Shown: piece by piece, positions 4,178 through 5,407 of the stretch
How positions within the stretch are numbered: the stretch's first letter is position 1
Layout: the number at the start of each line of letters is the position of its first letter
Assembly: GCA_964535025.1 (NCBI GenBank)
Contig: CAZHRW010000037.1
Location: forward strand, 1-5,407
DNA from: JAAYZK01 sp964535025
Lineage (GTDB): Bacteria > Planctomycetota > Phycisphaerae > SM23-33 > FEN-1343
Reading direction: 5' to 3'
DNA: 5,407 bases
Notes under the pieces: model-generated
Told to the model about the DNA's origin: nothing
Databases searched by the model: none
What the model saw: the letters and a program-made list of their open reading frames with translations, nothing else
Position numbers and translations under genes: made by a program

Positions 4178-5407
4178 CTATCGCATCCGGCGCCGCGGTC
4201 GCACGAGGGCGGCGGCCGCGACGGCCAGCAGGGCCGCGGTCGCCGGCTCGGGTACGAAGCCCGACGGCGCGTGGAGGTAGTGGCCGCGGTCGATGGCGAG
4301 GTGGGCGTTGCCGGTCAGTGTGAAGTCCGAATCGCCGTAGGAGATGATCGGGCCGTGGACGATGCCGCCCGAGTTGCCGGTCAGGACGAACTTGTCGGCG
4401 GCCATGGCGCCGTTGACGGTGCCGAAGTTGCCCGTGAAGTGCACGCCGAACCCCGGCGCCAGGAGCATCGAGCCGGGCATCTCGCGCAGGGCGGCGAACT
4501 GGGGCGCGTCGGGCAGGGTCTCGACGCCCGCCGAGGTCATGTTGCCCGTGAAGCGGATGGTGTTGTCGTCGTAGGCGTCTTCGCCGGCGTCTTCGGTGAC
4601 GATCACGCCGGTGAAGTCCAGGTTGCCGCTGAAGCGGACCTTGTTGGGCGCTTCGATGAACACCACGCCGCGGAGGGTGGTGTTGCCCGAGAAGGTCGGG
4701 TTGGTACCGGCGGCGATGCGGATGTTCTCGAACGTCCGGTTGCCGCTGGTGTTGGTGGCGCTGTTGACGATGTTCGTCGCGAACGGCTCGAAGACCGTGG
4801 GATCGACCTGCGGGAACTCCACCTCGCCGATCCCGGTGTGGATGTGGTCCTGGATCGCGTCCCAGTCGGTTTCCCCGCCGATGTCGGGATTTCCGGTGAC
4901 GGAAACGTGGCTGAAGGGGTTGCACGTGGAGATGTCGCCGTCGATCGTCGGGTTGCCCGTGAGCTTGACGGCCTCCGGATCGCTGTAGGTCGCCGACAGG
5001 ACATCCGCTTCGTGCGGGTCGTTGACGCCGAGGACTCGGGCGTTGCCGGTCATGACGACCTTGCTGCGCGAGGCGATGCCGTAGTCGAACACCACGTTGC
5101 GGCGTGTGCTCGTGGCCAGTTCGATATAGAGGCTGCGCACCGCGCTGCCGCTGCGGCCGTGGATGGTGATCGCCACATGGTCGTCGGCGGCCTCGGTGAG
5201 CCGCGCGCTGTAGCTGTCGCCCAGCACATTGACGTCGATCCACGGCACGAAGACGGTCGTGCCGTCGTAGTCGACCTCCCCCTCGTCGGCATTGGGCGTA
5301 CCGTCGATCGCGGCGGCCAGGTGGTTGGCGCAGTCCACGAGGTACTCCTCGCCGCCGCTGCTGCCGGTGATGGAAACGTTGCGCAGTGTCGTCAGGATGT
5401 GGGCCAG
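4178..5407 (-). CDS. (S/T)GN-repeat protein with PEP-CTERM sorting signal (C-terminal part; 5' end outside window)
   Basis: The minus-strand frame is open from the window edge (5407) to TAG at 4180-4178: 409 residues with no start that must be used. The GTG at 5338 has 23 open codons before it and is probably internal. Ten (S/T)GN motifs occur (Asn at visible residues 122, 152, 173, 223, 242, 262, 289, 327, 345, 367), usually preceded by alternating hydrophobics (VKL, VSV, VRF, IRF, VHF), as in a beta-helix or solenoid. The section near residues 60-125 (AITIHGRSGSAVRSLYIEL, then FDYGIASRSKVVMTGN) resembles PilX-like/DUF7305-type prepilin-associated proteins, by memory only. The tail is a PEP-CTERM signal: VPEP at 385-388, a short Ala/Leu membrane stretch at 389-402, and Arg-rich RPRRRMR at 403-409. 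The product is therefore probably exported and sorted by an exosortase/EpsH system encoded elsewhere. Upstream promoter, signal peptide and any prepilin leader are outside the window. Confidence 0.88.
   Translation of the reverse strand: MAHILTTLRNVSITGSSGGEEYLVDCANHLAAAIDGTPNADEGEVDYDGTTVFVPWIDVNVLGDSYSARLTEAADDHVAITIHGRSGSAVRSLYIELATSTRRNVVFDYGIASRSKVVMTGNARVLGVNDPHEADVLSATYSDPEAVKLTGNPTIDGDISTCNPFSHVSVTGNPDIGGETDWDAIQDHIHTGIGEVEFPQVDPTVFEPFATNIVNSATNTSGNRTFENIRIAAGTNPTFSGNTTLRGVVFIEAPNKVRFSGNLDFTGVIVTEDAGEDAYDDNTIRFTGNMTSAGVETLPDAPQFAALREMPGSMLLAPGFGVHFTGNFGTVNGAMAADKFVLTGNSGGIVHGPIISYGDSDFTLTGNAHLAIDRGHYLHAPSGFVPEPATAALLAVAAAALVRPRRRMR

Noticed and set aside
4020..5243. 407-codon minus-strand frame overlapping the PEP-CTERM gene
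   Set aside because: It is a shifted frame with an Arg/His-rich product. The overlapping frame has regular GN repeats and a proper sorting signal, and stays open to the window edge.
5336..5338. GTG as the true start of the minus-strand gene
   Set aside because: The frame stays open for 23 more codons to the window edge with similar composition (including an ITGSSG stretch), and no signal peptide follows the GTG.

Overview
The window is strongly GC-rich. It carries three protein genes separated by unusually repeat-rich intergenic DNA. The first gene encodes a GEVED, SdrD-B-like and dockerin surface protein. The last encodes a protein with a PEP-CTERM sorting tail. Together with arrays of short GC-rich palindromes, these point to a planctomycete (Planctomycetota), possibly Phycisphaerae. 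That assignment is inferred from protein style; no marker gene is present.

Layout. Positions 1-951 (+) hold the 3' end of a large secreted or surface protein: GEVED domain, Cna-B/SdrD-type domain, then four dockerin-type calcium loops. Its stop is followed by a highly structured leader-like stretch of three stem-loops, the last a good intrinsic terminator (1045-1090). Positions 1091-1466 hold a nested inverted-repeat element (1149-1356) and then a plausible sigma-70 promoter (1415-1443) and ribosome binding site for the next gene. Positions 1467-3065 (+) encode a 532-residue protein made of two tandem amidohydrolase-2 (TIM-barrel) halves. Only the C-terminal half keeps the metal ligands.

Positions 3066-4177 are a 1.1-kb stretch between convergent genes with no credible coding sequence. 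It is packed with hairpins of at least two palindrome families, plus direct and tandem repeats, and looks like a REP/BIME-type mosaic. Positions 4178-5407 (-) encode the C-terminal 409 residues of a protein with about ten (S/T)GN repeats, probably a beta-helical or solenoid-like fold, ending in VPEP, a short hydrophobic segment and an Arg-rich tail. The gene enters from beyond the right edge.

The two partial genes are both probably envelope or extracellular proteins. The amidohydrolase appears to be a stand-alone, probably cytoplasmic, enzyme. Nothing shows that the three work together. No complete novel system is visible. The most notable items are the half-dead tandem amidohydrolase, the (S/T)GN-repeat protein with its PEP-CTERM tail, and the alternating palindrome cluster at 3671-4034.
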